Of a stretch of DNA of 64,000 bases, positions 51,418 to 60,267 are shown in pieces. The stretch covers positions 1 through 64,000 of the forward strand of contig NZ_JAAVUT010000002.1 in NCBI RefSeq assembly GCF_018449575.1, given 5' to 3'. The position numbers and the translations under genes are program-made. Source of the stretch: Sodalis sp. dw_96. GTDB lineage: Bacteria > Pseudomonadota > Gammaproteobacteria > Enterobacterales > Enterobacteriaceae. Each line of letters opens with the position of its first letter. Position 1 is the stretch's first letter. The notes under the pieces are model-generated. The model saw only the letters and a list, made by a program, of their open reading frames with translations, ran no database searches and had not been told where the DNA came from.

Positions 51418-51888
51418 ATGGATAATCTTTCTTCAATTAACTCAGGCACGTTTAGAGACCCACCCCCCTACAGCGGCAATACCCCTCGCAATGACACATC
51501 CATCAATGCCCCCCATGCATTCAATTTGGCAGCCAATTCATCAATACCGGTGTCCGGCGCTTCGCGGACATCCATCAACTCGCCGTATTTCCCCTCGACT
51601 ACGCATCAAACGAATGCTCAGAAGGATCAACCGGCTATCTCATACGCTCAGCCGACAAGGATCGCTTCCCAGTTGTATCAGTTGTATAAAGCGACTCCAT
51701 CAATGAACCTGCCATCGGATTCCAAACGAAATAAGAAACAAGAAATGAATCGACCGACTCATGCGCCATTGGGTACCGCATCAATACAGCTTGGGCCCGA
51801 GGCCTCTTCGCAAAAAAAATCAGGGGCCCGGCCAGCCGTTTCAAAGGAGGTTCGTCCCCACGCTCCAGGGCCGCAAAACCCCTGCTAA
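51418..51888 (+). CDS. Disordered Ser/Thr/Pro-rich protein with a PPPY motif
   Basis: 156 residues from the second ATG (MDNLSSINSGTFRDPPPY), which has GGAG nine bases upstream. The first ATG at 51403 has no site. No cysteines until the final residue, no hydrophobic segments; rich in Ser, Thr, Asn and Pro, predicted disordered. PPPY at residues 15-18 is the consensus ligand of WW domains, which bacteria lack but eukaryotic Nedd4-type ligases have. The N-terminus resembles type III secretion signals in composition. Effector role is inference only. Confidence 0.55.
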   Translation: MDNLSSINSGTFRDPPPYSGNTPRNDTSINAPHAFNLAANSSIPVSGASRTSINSPYFPSTTHQTNAQKDQPAISYAQPTRIASQLYQLYKATPSMNLPSDSKRNKKQEMNRPTHAPLGTASIQLGPEASSQKKSGARPAVSKEVRPHAPGPQNPC

Positions 51889-51997
51889 GCAAACATCTAG
51901 TTCCGGGTTTCTCCCGTGCTGACCGGTTGCAACTCCCTACGGCTTAATACACTATGCTTTACAGTTATTGTTACCTTGAGCGACCTGGAGAAAGAAG

Positions 51998-52846
51998 ATG
52001 ACACAACAAAAACCAGTATGGTTCATTACCGGTTGTTCCACCGGATTCGGCCGTGAGCTGGCCGGTCTTACCCTGTCGTTGGGCTACCCCACCGTAGTGA
52101 CGGCGCGTAATCCGGATCAGGTTAAGGATCTTATCGCCGGACACGAAGACCACGCCCTGGTGTTGAAGCTGGACGTGACCCAACAGGATCAGATTGATGA
52201 AGCCGTCAGCGCCGCGAACAAACATTTCGGCCGTATTGATGTATTGGTGAATAACGCCGGTATCGGTTATTTCGGTTCCTTTGAAGAGAGCAGGATGGAA
52301 GATGTGCACCGGATGTTCGATATCAATGTCTGGGGCCTGACCGCCATGACCCGGGCGGTGCTGCCGACCCTGCGCAGGCAGCGCAGCGGTACCATAGTGA
52401 ATATCTCCTCCATTGGCGGCATCACCACCTTCCCGTCGCTAAGTTTTTACCATGCCACCAAATTCGCGGTGGAAGCGCTTTCCGAGTCGCTGTCTCAAGA
52501 AGTGGCGCCGCTGGGTATACAGGTCTTGATCGTCGAGCCCGGCCCCTTCCGGACCGATTGGGCAGGACGGTCGGCTAGCGAAGCGCCGCAGACCATTGCC
52601 GATTATGCCGAAACCGCCCATAGCCGGGCTCGCGTAAGCCGCGGCGGCAGCGGAAAGCAGATAGGGGATCCGGTGCGCGCCGCAAAGGCCATTGTCAAGG
52701 CGGTGGAAGCGAAGCAGCCGCCGCTGCGGTTGCTGTTGGGCAACCCGGCTTTGGAAAACGCCTATAAAAAAATCCAGCTGTTGCAGCGGGATTTTGACGG
52801 CTGGGCCGAGGTAACCAAAGGAGCGGATTTCCCGCTGGAAAAATAA
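51998..52846 (+). CDS. Short-chain dehydrogenase/reductase
   Basis: 282 residues, classical SDR. Nucleotide-binding TGCSTGFG (11-18), NNAG, the catalytic Ser in NISSIGG and YHATK (Tyr/Lys), and the PG region VEPGPFRTDW. A TxxR pattern after strand 2 (TARNPDQ) suggests NADP preference. Substrate unknown. Preceded by a good GGAGAAAGAAG ribosome-binding site; monocistronic. Confidence 0.9.
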   Translation: MTQQKPVWFITGCSTGFGRELAGLTLSLGYPTVVTARNPDQVKDLIAGHEDHALVLKLDVTQQDQIDEAVSAANKHFGRIDVLVNNAGIGYFGSFEESRMEDVHRMFDINVWGLTAMTRAVLPTLRRQRSGTIVNISSIGGITTFPSLSFYHATKFAVEALSESLSQEVAPLGIQVLIVEPGPFRTDWAGRSASEAPQTIADYAETAHSRARVSRGGSGKQIGDPVRAAKAIVKAVEAKQPPLRLLLGNPALENAYKKIQLLQRDFDGWAEVTKGADFPLEK

Positions 52847-52987
52847 GCCACCAACAGGCCCGCCCCGCAGCGGGCCGATTATCGAGAGTCATACCCGATG
52901 GCTATGTAATATAACCGAACAGTATTTACCGCCTTTTAACCTTACCCGCTAAGATAAATTCTCATTCTGATAAAACGGTGCTGGCCC

Positions 52988-54160
52988 ATGTCTGGCGAAA
53001 TTGCTGAAAAACTCATTTATTGTCGACGCGAACTGCATTCCCATCCTGAGCTCTCAAACCAGGAATTCGCCACCACTGAAAAAATCACCCGCTGGTTGCA
53101 GGAAGCGGGTATTCGTATTTTGCCGCTGGGTTTGACTACCGGGGTAGTGGCTGAAATCGGGCCGGCTGAGGGTCCCATTATCGCTTTACGAGCCGATATC
53201 GATGCGTTGCCGATCCAGGAGATCTCCGGCGTGCCCTTCAGCTCACGCCATGACGGGGTGATGCATGCCTGCGGTCATGATGTGCATACCTCGGTGATGC
53301 TCGGCGCGGCGCTGCTGTTGAAGGCGCGGGAAGCAACCTTGCCCGGCGCGGTGCGGATTTTTTTCCAGCCGGCGGAGGAGAACTTCAACGGCGCCTGCCA
53401 TTTGATTGACGCCGGAGCATTGACAAACGTCTCGGCGGTATTCGGTATGCACAACGCTCCGGAATTACCGGTGGGCACCTTTGCCACCCGCGGTGGTGCT
53501 TTTTATGCGCATATCGACCGTTTTCAAATCACGGTGACCGGCAAAGGCGCCCATGCGGCCAAACCCGAGCAAGGCATTGACACCATCGTCACCGCCAGCC
53601 AAATAGTCAATGCGCTGCAAACCCTGCCCAGCCGTAATTTCAGCTCGTTGGAATCCCTGGTGGTCAGCGTGACGCGTATCCAGGGCGGTAACACGTGGAA
53701 TGTCTTGCCGCAAACCGTGGAGCTTGAGGGTACGGTCCGTACCCATAACGCGAAAATACGCGAGCGGGTGCCGGATATTCTCAACCGGGTGATTGGCGGC
53801 GTCGCCAGCGCCATGGGCGCCGAAGCAGAGCTCAGCTGGTATCCGGGACCGCCGGCGGTGGTCAATACCCCTTATTGGGCACAGTTCAGCCAGAATGTGG
53901 CCGCCGAGGCGGGTTATCAGGTGCAGGAAGCGGAACTGCAAATGGGTGGGGAAGATTTTTCGCTCTATCTGCAGCAGGTGCCGGGCACCTTTGTCAGCAT
54001 AGGGTCGGCCAGTGAATTCGGTCTGCACCATCCCCGCTTCAATCCTTCCGAACAGTTGATTTATCCGGCGGCGGCATATTTCGCCCGGCTGGCGGATCGG
54101 GCACTGACGACGTTGATATCGCAGCCAACCGCCCACCAGCAGGCGGCGTCGGTGGAGTAA
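52988..54160 (+). CDS. M20-family amidohydrolase (aminoacylase/hippurate hydrolase type)
   Basis: 390 residues, M20D subfamily. Metal ligands: Cys95 and His97 (HACGHDVH), Glu131 (QPAEEN), His155 (GMHNAPE) and His in GLHHPRF near the C-terminus; Asp72 region RADIDALP. A dimerisation domain occupies the middle third. Such enzymes remove N-acyl groups from amino acids, and several relatives in sulfur-regulated operons deacylate N-acyl cysteine. Its position beside cbl makes that plausible here. Convergent with cbl. Confidence 0.88.
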   Translation: MSGEIAEKLIYCRRELHSHPELSNQEFATTEKITRWLQEAGIRILPLGLTTGVVAEIGPAEGPIIALRADIDALPIQEISGVPFSSRHDGVMHACGHDVHTSVMLGAALLLKAREATLPGAVRIFFQPAEENFNGACHLIDAGALTNVSAVFGMHNAPELPVGTFATRGGAFYAHIDRFQITVTGKGAHAAKPEQGIDTIVTASQIVNALQTLPSRNFSSLESLVVSVTRIQGGNTWNVLPQTVELEGTVRTHNAKIRERVPDILNRVIGGVASAMGAEAELSWYPGPPAVVNTPYWAQFSQNVAAEAGYQVQEAELQMGGEDFSLYLQQVPGTFVSIGSASEFGLHHPRFNPSEQLIYPAAAYFARLADRALTTLISQPTAHQQAASVE

Positions 54161-54254
54161 ACAGGATGCCCGGCAGTCCCGGGCTGCTAGAATCTCAGTT
54201 ATGATAGAACATTGCCGACTCGCAAGAGTTCGGCAAAAGCGGGCATCCCGGACG

Positions 54255-55211
54255 TCAGATTTGGTAGTCCAGTGCCGGCTCGCTGCTGTAGGGCGCGAGT
54301 ATCTGTTCTTCAATTTCGGTCAGGGTCAGCTGCGGATTACACAGTTGGATAAAGCGCCAGGCGTATTTACGCTGCAGCTGGCCGCGTTTGACGCCTAACC
54401 AGACCGTATTGGCTTCAAACAGGTGCTCGGCGTTAATACTCACCAGTCCCGTATCCCGTTCACGGTTATAGGACATGTCCGCCAGCAGGCCGACCCCCAA
54501 TCCCAACTCCACGTAGGTCTTAATCACATCGGAATCCTGGGCGCTTAGTACCACTTCCGGTTTGAGTCCGGCAGCTTGGAAGGCGACATCCAGCCGGGAA
54601 CGACCGGTAATGCCGCGCCGGTACGTCACCAGGGGGTATTGGCTCAGGGTTTCCAGCGTGATTTCCGCTTCTTTGGTGAGGGGATGCTCTTCGGGCACCA
54701 AAATCGCATGGTGCCAGCGATAATACGGAAACGCCGCCAGTTGCTCCTCGCTCATCAGCTTTTCACTGGCGATGCCCACATCCGCTTCACCGGATTGCAG
54801 CATGGCGACAATTTCCTCCGGGCTGCCTTGATTTAACACCAGCCGGACCCTGGGATAAAGCTCGCGAAATTCTTTAATGACCGCCGGTAAACTGTAACGA
54901 GCCTGGGTATGGGTAGTGACGATGGACAATTCACCCGAGTCTTTATTGGCGAAAACATCCGCAATGCGGCGGATATTATTGGCATCGCTAAGAATGCGTT
55001 CCGCCACCGTCAACAAAGCCTTGCCCGGCTCCGTCATACCAATTAAGCGTTTACCACGGCGGATAAAAATTTCCACCCCGAGCTCTTCTTCCAACTCACG
55101 AATATGACGGCTGACGCCGGATTGGGAAGTAAATAACATACTAGCCACATCGGTCAGATTATAATTGCACCGGGCCGATTCCCGAATTATACGTAGCTGC
55201 TGAAAGTTCAC
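54255..55211 (-). CDS. cbl: LysR-type sulfur regulator Cbl
   Basis: 318 residues. CysB/Cbl subfamily: N-terminal MNFQQLRIIRESAR, helix-turn-helix in MLFTSQSGVSRHIREL, EIFIRRGKRL, TTHTQARYSLP, AQDSDVIKTYVELGLGVG and FEANTVWLGVKRGQLQRKY. The C-terminal DYQI matches E. coli Cbl. Cbl activates sulfonate and taurine scavenging when sulfate is short, and adenosine phosphosulfate is its negative signal. The organosulfur-type genes beyond array C are plausible targets. Confidence 0.9.
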   Translation of the reverse strand: MNFQQLRIIRESARCNYNLTDVASMLFTSQSGVSRHIRELEEELGVEIFIRRGKRLIGMTEPGKALLTVAERILSDANNIRRIADVFANKDSGELSIVTTHTQARYSLPAVIKEFRELYPRVRLVLNQGSPEEIVAMLQSGEADVGIASEKLMSEEQLAAFPYYRWHHAILVPEEHPLTKEAEITLETLSQYPLVTYRRGITGRSRLDVAFQAAGLKPEVVLSAQDSDVIKTYVELGLGVGLLADMSYNRERDTGLVSINAEHLFEANTVWLGVKRGQLQRKYAWRFIQLCNPQLTLTEIEEQILAPYSSEPALDYQI

Positions 55212-55511
55212 CCGTCACCCCTCCGTTATCTTAAATTTAACTATATTCATACCGGGGAAGTGATAAAGGGACAAATAAGAAAAATAGGTAACTTATAGTT
55301 TTTTATGCTAAGGAAAAAACAACATTTCCCTTAGGGGGCTATTTAATTAAAACCCGCTGTATTTCAAGCGATTAAAATCGACGGCATAAAAATAGGAAAG
55401 GAGATTTCATTCGGCGGCGTTTAACCCAGAAGAATTAGCCAAAACTTGTCTAAGCTTTTGCCATTTTTATCTTAACCCCGGAAACCCAAACTCGGCCTAA
55501 CAACAACCTCC
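55212..55511. other. cbl upstream region
   Basis: 300 bp, AT-rich. Contains CTAAGG (55309-55314) facing CCTTAG (55329-55334) as an inverted pair, and another CTAAG near 55451. Similar CTAAG boxes occur before the ABC transporter at 59.1 kb. Probably the cbl promoter and an autoregulatory site. Confidence 0.45.
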
Positions 55512-56080
55512 TGAGCGCCACACTAAGCCCGCGATCACCGATCGCGCAACGACCTGGTTAAAGGGAGACCGCGGCAATGGAGTCGGAGCGGCCATAGTCG
55601 GCCGCGAAGCGCCCCATGCCACGCTAAGCCCGCGAGCATCGATCGCGCAACGACCGTGTTAAAGGGAGACCGCGGCAATGGGGTCGGAGCGGCCTTAATC
55701 GGCCGCGAAGCGCCCCATGTCACGGTAGGCCCGCGAGCATCGATCGCGCAACGGCCTTGTTAAAGCGAGACCGCGGCAATGGGGTCGGAGCGGCCTTAAT
55801 CGGCCGCGAAGCGCCCCATGCCACGGTAGGCCCGCGAGCATCGATCGCGCAACGACCGTGTTAAAGGGAGACCGCGGCAATGGGGTCGGAGCGGCCTTAA
55901 TCGGCCGCGAAGCGCCCCATGTCACGGTAGGCCCGCGAGCATCGATCGCGCAACGACCGTGTTAAAGGGAGACCGCGGCAATGGGGTCGGAGCGGCCATA
56001 GTCGGCCGCGAAGCGCCCCATGCCACGGTAGGCCCGCGAGCATCGTTCGTACAGCGAGCATGTTAAAGGGAGAGCGCGGC
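55512..56080 (+). repeat. Tandem repeat array C (101-bp unit, about six copies)
   Basis: The marker AAAGGGAG occurs at 55560, 55661, 55863, 55964 and 56065, and as AAAGCGAG at 55762, an exact 101-bp period. Each unit has the hairpin GCGGCC / GGCCGC with outer arms ATGGGG / CCCCAT. Outside the hairpin the unit matches arrays A and B in reverse complement (GTAGGCCCGC, GCAACGA, GTTAAAGGGAGACCG). The last copy is truncated and followed by an extra TTAAAGGGAG that forms the end of the racemase gene. Confidence 0.95.
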
Positions 56081-56806
56081 TTAAAGGGAGGCCGCGCCCA
56101 CACCGTCGCGATAGGCCACCCACAGACGTACCGCGGCCCGGGCCAGGGCGCGGGTGGGATCGATACTGAACTGCTGCAATGGGGAATTGATGGCCGCCAG
56201 CGCCGGAGGCACCTCGGTACAGGCCAGAACCAGTCGCTCGGCCCCCCGCGCCATCAGCGCCTCCGCCAGACGGGATAACAACTCCCCGCCCCGCTGCAAC
56301 TCACCGCGCTTCACCGCATAGCAACCGGGAACGAACCAATCGGTCATCTCCCGTGGCAGCGGCAACAGCTGGTCAATCCCCATATCGGCAAAACGCCGCT
56401 GGAACAAACCGGCATCCAGCGTGCCCTGGGTGGCAATCAAACCCACACGTTGCACCGGCCCCGGCGGCAGGCTGTCCACCGTGGCGTCGGCGATATGCAC
56501 AATGGGCGCCTCGCTGGCCTCCGCCAACTGCGGATACCAAAAATGAGCGGTATTGCAGGGTATAAGGATATGGCTGGCGCCCGCCCGGTTCAGCTGCGCC
56601 AGCGCCGGCAGCAAATCAGGCAACGGCGACGGACCGGTGCCCGCCAGCGCCCGCTGCCGGTCCGCGATTTGCGGCACGCTCCAGGCCACCACCGGCGCAT
56701 GCTCCTGATCCCGCTGCGCCGGGGTTTCCTCGATGATTTTCTGCAACAGATCGACGGTGGCCAAAGGTCCCATGCCGCCCAATACACCCAACAGGAATCC
56801 GCTCAT
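56081..56806 (-). CDS. Aspartate/glutamate racemase family protein
   Basis: 241 residues. The two catalytic cysteines are Cys84 (IPCNTAHFW) and Cys196 (LACTEVPP), and the N-terminal GVLGGMGPLATVD is the Asp/Glu racemase signature. Cofactor-independent amino-acid racemase. The last five codons (GAASL region) and the stop are read from repeat sequence of array C. Six bases downstream of the desulfhydrase gene: an operon. The pairing suggests racemisation of a sulfur amino acid such as cysteine or cysteate; inference. Confidence 0.85.
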   Translation of the reverse strand: MSGFLLGVLGGMGPLATVDLLQKIIEETPAQRDQEHAPVVAWSVPQIADRQRALAGTGPSPLPDLLPALAQLNRAGASHILIPCNTAHFWYPQLAEASEAPIVHIADATVDSLPPGPVQRVGLIATQGTLDAGLFQRRFADMGIDQLLPLPREMTDWFVPGCYAVKRGELQRGGELLSRLAEALMARGAERLVLACTEVPPALAAINSPLQQFSIDPTRALARAAVRLWVAYRDGVGAASL

Positions 56807-56812
56807 TTTGGC

Positions 56813-57814
56813 CTATTGTTCCAATACCTGGCGATAACCGAACAGTCCGGCTGAACCGCCGGTATGGATAAACAGCACATTTTCATCTTTGGCGAAATGA
56901 CCTTTACGGATCAAATCAATCAGGCCGGCCATGCCTTTACCGGTATAAACCGGATCGAGCAGAATGCCTTCCAGCTGCGCCAGCAGCCGCAAGGCTTCCA
57001 GGGTACCTTCGGTGGGCAGTCCGTAACCTTCCCCCACATAGTCGCTGTTGACAACAACCTGCTCGCGAGGCAGTTCCCCGCGGGCGCCGATCAATTGCCA
57101 GGTGGCGCGCGCCAGGGCATAGACATTCTCTTCCTGCTTGGCCTTGGGCGCACGGACGCTGATACCCAAAACCGGTATGCCGCTGTTGCTGGCATTCAAA
57201 CCCGTCACCAGACCGGCCTGGGTACCGGTGCTGCCGGTGGCGTGCACCACATGATCGATACGCAGCCGCTGCTGGCTGGACTGGTACAGCAGTTCTTCAG
57301 CGCAGGCCACATAACCCAGGGCGCCGATGGGGTTGGAGCCGCCGCCCGGAATAACATAGGGCGTATGGCCCTGTTCACGCAGGGTTGACGCCAGTTTTTC
57401 CATGGCCTGCTGCATATCGGTGCCGGCCGGAAGATGTTCAACTATGACGCCCCCCAGCAGGTTATCCAACAGCACATTGCCGGAGCGTTGATAATCCTCG
57501 CCGAACCGCTCAACCCGCTTCTCCAGCAATACCTGGGTTTTCAAGCCGATCTTCGCCGCCCCGGCAATGGTCTGGCGCACATGGTTGGATTGGGTGGCGC
57601 CCTGGGTTATCACCACATCGGCGCCTTGCTGCAGCGCATCCGCCAGCAGGAATTCGAGTTTTCGCGTTTTGTTGCCGCCGGTGGCAAGGCCGGTGCTGTC
57701 GTCACGTTTAATATAGAGGGTGGGGCCGCCGAGATAGCGACTCAAATTGGGCAACGCCTCCAAAGGCGTCGGGAATTGACCTAGGGAGAGTCGGGGAAAA
57801 CGGGCCAGATGCAT
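56813..57814 (-). CDS. dcyD: D-cysteine desulfhydrase family PLP enzyme
   Basis: 333 residues, fold type II PLP enzyme of the ACC deaminase/D-cysteine desulfhydrase family. The Schiff-base Lys is Lys49 in TGGNKTRKL, with [12 protein letters not shown] and the phosphate-binding [12 protein letters not shown]. coli DcyD splits D-cysteine into pyruvate, ammonia and sulfide. The close relative CuyA splits L-cysteate into pyruvate, ammonia and sulfite, and I cannot separate the two from sequence alone. Operon with the racemase. Confidence 0.85.
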   Translation of the reverse strand: MHLARFPRLSLGQFPTPLEALPNLSRYLGGPTLYIKRDDSTGLATGGNKTRKLEFLLADALQQGADVVITQGATQSNHVRQTIAGAAKIGLKTQVLLEKRVERFGEDYQRSGNVLLDNLLGGVIVEHLPAGTDMQQAMEKLASTLREQGHTPYVIPGGGSNPIGALGYVACAEELLYQSSQQRLRIDHVVHATGSTGTQAGLVTGLNASNSGIPVLGISVRAPKAKQEENVYALARATWQLIGARGELPREQVVVNSDYVGEGYGLPTEGTLEALRLLAQLEGILLDPVYTGKGMAGLIDLIRKGHFAKDENVLFIHTGGSAGLFGYRQVLEQ

Positions 57815-57868
57815 AATCGTATTGTCCTGATAAAGGAGTGAAATAAATTTACGTTCGTCGGTTGGGCC

Positions 57869-58909
57869 TTAATGGCCGGCCGCTATAGCCGCCGGGTCCG
57901 CCAGCGCCGCCAATTGCCGCCAGCTGGTGTCGTCGACCTCAATCCCCAGCGCCAGCCGCTGTTGATATTTCTCATGTTCCGCGTCACCGGGCAGCAGCAG
58001 TGCCCCATCGTCGCGGGAACTGCGAACCCAGTCCAGCAAATCGGCGATCTCCAGCGGGTAATTCGCCGCCCCGCCAAGCTTCAGGGGATCAATTAATATC
58101 GACAACATACTATTGAGAATACGTTGCGTATCGCGGTTATCATGCCTCTCGGTCATGCCGCCGGTCAAGGCCGCTCCCAGCAATGAGCAGACCACCGACA
58201 GGCCGGAGCCTTTATGCTTGCCGAAGGGCAATAATGCGCCGAAAGGTTCTTCCATCAGCCAGCGCGGATCGACGGCGGGCTGGCCCTGATCATCCACAAT
58301 ACAGCCGGGGGCCAAATCCTGGCCGGCATTCCAGGCGATGCGGGCTTTATTGCCGGCGATAATGCTGGTGGCGAAATCCAGGATCAACGGATGATCGGCT
58401 CCGGCTATGGGTATGCCGACGCAGAACGGATTGGTCCCGAGCCGCGGCTTTTGCCCTTGCCACGGCATCACCGGCGAACGGCTGTTGACGTTGGCAAAAT
58501 GAATGGAGACCAAACCGGCCGCCGCCGCTTGTTCCGCCCAGGCGCCGATGCGGCCGAGATGATGGGAATTAGCCAGCCCCACTACCGCCACGCCGAGCTG
58601 TTTAGCCCGTTCGATGCCCTGCGCCATGGCCTGACGGCCCACCACCTGCCCAAAACCCTGACCGCCGTCAAAGGACAGCAACGCCCCGGCGTCGAGGGTG
58701 AGTACCGCGTCGGCATGGGGATGCAATCCTCCTTCACGAATGGCGGCGATATAGCGCGGCAGCATACTCACACCGTGGGAATCATGCCCCTTTAAACAGG
58801 CTTCCACCAAATTATCCGCCACCTGGGCGGCAATCTTGTTATCAACCTGATTTTCCGTCAGGCGGGCGGTAAGAAATTCCCGCAAAAATCGATGCTGAAA
58901 AATGGGCAC
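57869..58909 (-). CDS. Malate/L-lactate dehydrogenase family (HcxB/YbiC-like)
   Basis: 346 residues, Ldh2/MDG family of NAD(P)-dependent 2-hydroxyacid dehydrogenases, without a Rossmann fold. Family marks: GHDSHGVSMLPRY, the catalytic His in ANSHHLGRIG (116-117), TNPFCVGIP, LILDFATS and FGKHKGSGL. Closest known relative by recall is E. coli HcxB; sulfolactate dehydrogenase ComC is in the same family, so sulfolactate is a possible substrate. Upstream of dcyD, probably the first gene of that operon. Confidence 0.85.
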   Translation of the reverse strand: MPIFQHRFLREFLTARLTENQVDNKIAAQVADNLVEACLKGHDSHGVSMLPRYIAAIREGGLHPHADAVLTLDAGALLSFDGGQGFGQVVGRQAMAQGIERAKQLGVAVVGLANSHHLGRIGAWAEQAAAAGLVSIHFANVNSRSPVMPWQGQKPRLGTNPFCVGIPIAGADHPLILDFATSIIAGNKARIAWNAGQDLAPGCIVDDQGQPAVDPRWLMEEPFGALLPFGKHKGSGLSVVCSLLGAALTGGMTERHDNRDTQRILNSMLSILIDPLKLGGAANYPLEIADLLDWVRSSRDDGALLLPGDAEHEKYQQRLALGIEVDDTSWRQLAALADPAAIAAGH

Positions 58910-59229
58910 AAGCGCTACTCCGATAATAAATGCCGCATATACTTTTTATTTTACACATTGCGGCAAAGCGGCAACACGTAAACTATTGGGTATATATAAT
59001 ATCCGAAGAACTTTATCGCCGAAGCGCTCCGCGCCCAAAGATAAGAATATGCTAAGCATAGGTAAATTAACGCTAAGCAATAAATTACGACGTTAGCTAA
59101 AAATTCGCTAAGTAAATCTCAATATTGTCTAAGAATTTGCTTCTAATTTATTCCAAAAAACACTTTAGGGATACGTACCGTTCGACTTTATGATGGGCTA
59201 AACAGCACTTCTTTTATTAGGATAAATCA
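58910..59229. other. Divergent promoter region of the organosulfur genes
   Basis: 320 bp, AT-rich, between the dehydrogenase and the ABC binding protein. It contains the CTAAG box array (59051-59135), and ATTGGGTATA at 58985, the same ten bases as the end of the inverted-repeat element at 20.2 kb. Confidence 0.55.
59051..59135 (+). promoter_or_regulatory. Phased CTAAG box array, candidate LysR (Cbl) binding region
   Basis: GCTAAGCA at 59051 and 59072, TTAGCTAA at 59093, GCTAAGTA at 59107 and TCTAAGAA at 59128. The steps 59051-59072-59093 and 59107-59128 are each 21 bp, two helical turns. Array upstream of the ABC operon fits cooperative binding of a tetrameric LysR activator. Assignment to Cbl is inference. 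Confidence 0.5.
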
Positions 59230-60234
59230 ATGAATGCACTTTTTAAACGAGCGGGCATTGTTGTCGCGCTCGGTTTATCTTTGGGCTCGATAAATGCCCG
59301 TGCGGAAGGAACCATCAGTATCGCGCAACAGTTCGGTATTGGTTATCTGATTTTGGATGTAGTCCAGGACCAGCATCTGATTGAAAAATACGGTAAGCAG
59401 GAAGGGCTGGACATCAAGGTGGACTGGCACAGCATTTCCGGCGCCACCGCCATGAACGAGGCGCTGTTGACCGGTTCGCTGGATGTGGTCTCCGCCGGGG
59501 TGCCACCGGCGCTGACCGTATGGGATCGCACCCGCGGCAAGCAGAATGTCAAAGCTATTGCCTCCCTCGGATCCATGCCCAATTATTTGCTTAGCAATAA
59601 TCCGGCGGTGAAAAGCATCAAGGATCTGACCGATAAGGATCGTATCGCCGTACCCGCGGCCGGTGTTGGTTTTCAATCACGTACGCTGCAAATTGAAACC
59701 GCTCGTCTTTATGGCAACGCGGATTATAAACGCTTCGATAATATCACCCTCAGTCTGCCCCATCCGGATGCCACCGCCGCATTGATTTCCGGCGGTTCTG
59801 AAGTTACCGCGCATTTTTCCAGTCCGCCGTTTCAATATCAGGCGCTGGAACATCCCAATATCCATAAAATCCTGAGCTCTTATGATGTGTTGGGAGGGAA
59901 AGGCACCTTTAATCTGCTCTATACCACGGAAAAATTCCACGATGCCAATCCGAAAACCTATAAAGCCTTTTTTGAAGCGCTGGCGGAAGCCGCCGAATTT
60001 ATCAAGGCAAATAAACACGAGGCGGCCGAAACGTATATTCGGGTAGAGAAATCCCATTTGCCGTTGGCGCTTATCGAGAAAATCATCAGCGATCCGGAAA
60101 ATGATTTCACTATCACACCGCAAAAGACCTTTGTTTATGCGGATAAATTACATGAATTAGGCGTACTGAAAAATCAGGCCGGCTCTTGGAAAGATTACTT
60201 TTTTCCTGAAGCCTACGCGCTGCCCGGCAGTTGA
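59230..60234 (+). CDS. ABC transporter substrate-binding protein (NitT/TauT, sulfonate type)
   Basis: 334 residues. A signal peptide ends near ARA, residue 25. The mature protein has the SsuA/TauA-like fold with DVVSAGVPPALTVWD and RIAVPAAGVGFQSRTL. Periplasmic receptor of the three-gene importer 59.2-62.0 kb. Family members bind aliphatic sulfonates, taurine, nitrate or pyrimidines; the presence of cbl and the desulfhydrase family favours an organosulfur ligand. Confidence 0.85.
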   Translation: MNALFKRAGIVVALGLSLGSINARAEGTISIAQQFGIGYLILDVVQDQHLIEKYGKQEGLDIKVDWHSISGATAMNEALLTGSLDVVSAGVPPALTVWDRTRGKQNVKAIASLGSMPNYLLSNNPAVKSIKDLTDKDRIAVPAAGVGFQSRTLQIETARLYGNADYKRFDNITLSLPHPDATAALISGGSEVTAHFSSPPFQYQALEHPNIHKILSSYDVLGGKGTFNLLYTTEKFHDANPKTYKAFFEALAEAAEFIKANKHEAAETYIRVEKSHLPLALIEKIISDPENDFTITPQKTFVYADKLHELGVLKNQAGSWKDYFFPEAYALPGS

Positions 60235-60267
60235 TTTTTCGCCTTTAACGGTTACAGGACCTGCATA

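Noticed and set aside
53465..54313. A 282-residue minus-strand frame opposite the M20 hydrolase
   Set aside because: No recognisable domain; the plus-strand protein has all M20 metal ligands.
55512..56080. CRISPR array
   Set aside because: The whole 101-bp unit repeats with no unique spacers and the repeat is far longer than CRISPR repeats; no cas genes nearby.
55535..56103. Repeated small proteins on the minus strand (three near-identical 62-76-residue frames)
   Set aside because: They are frames forced by the tandem repeat, without ribosome-binding sites; the shared sequence only reflects the DNA period.
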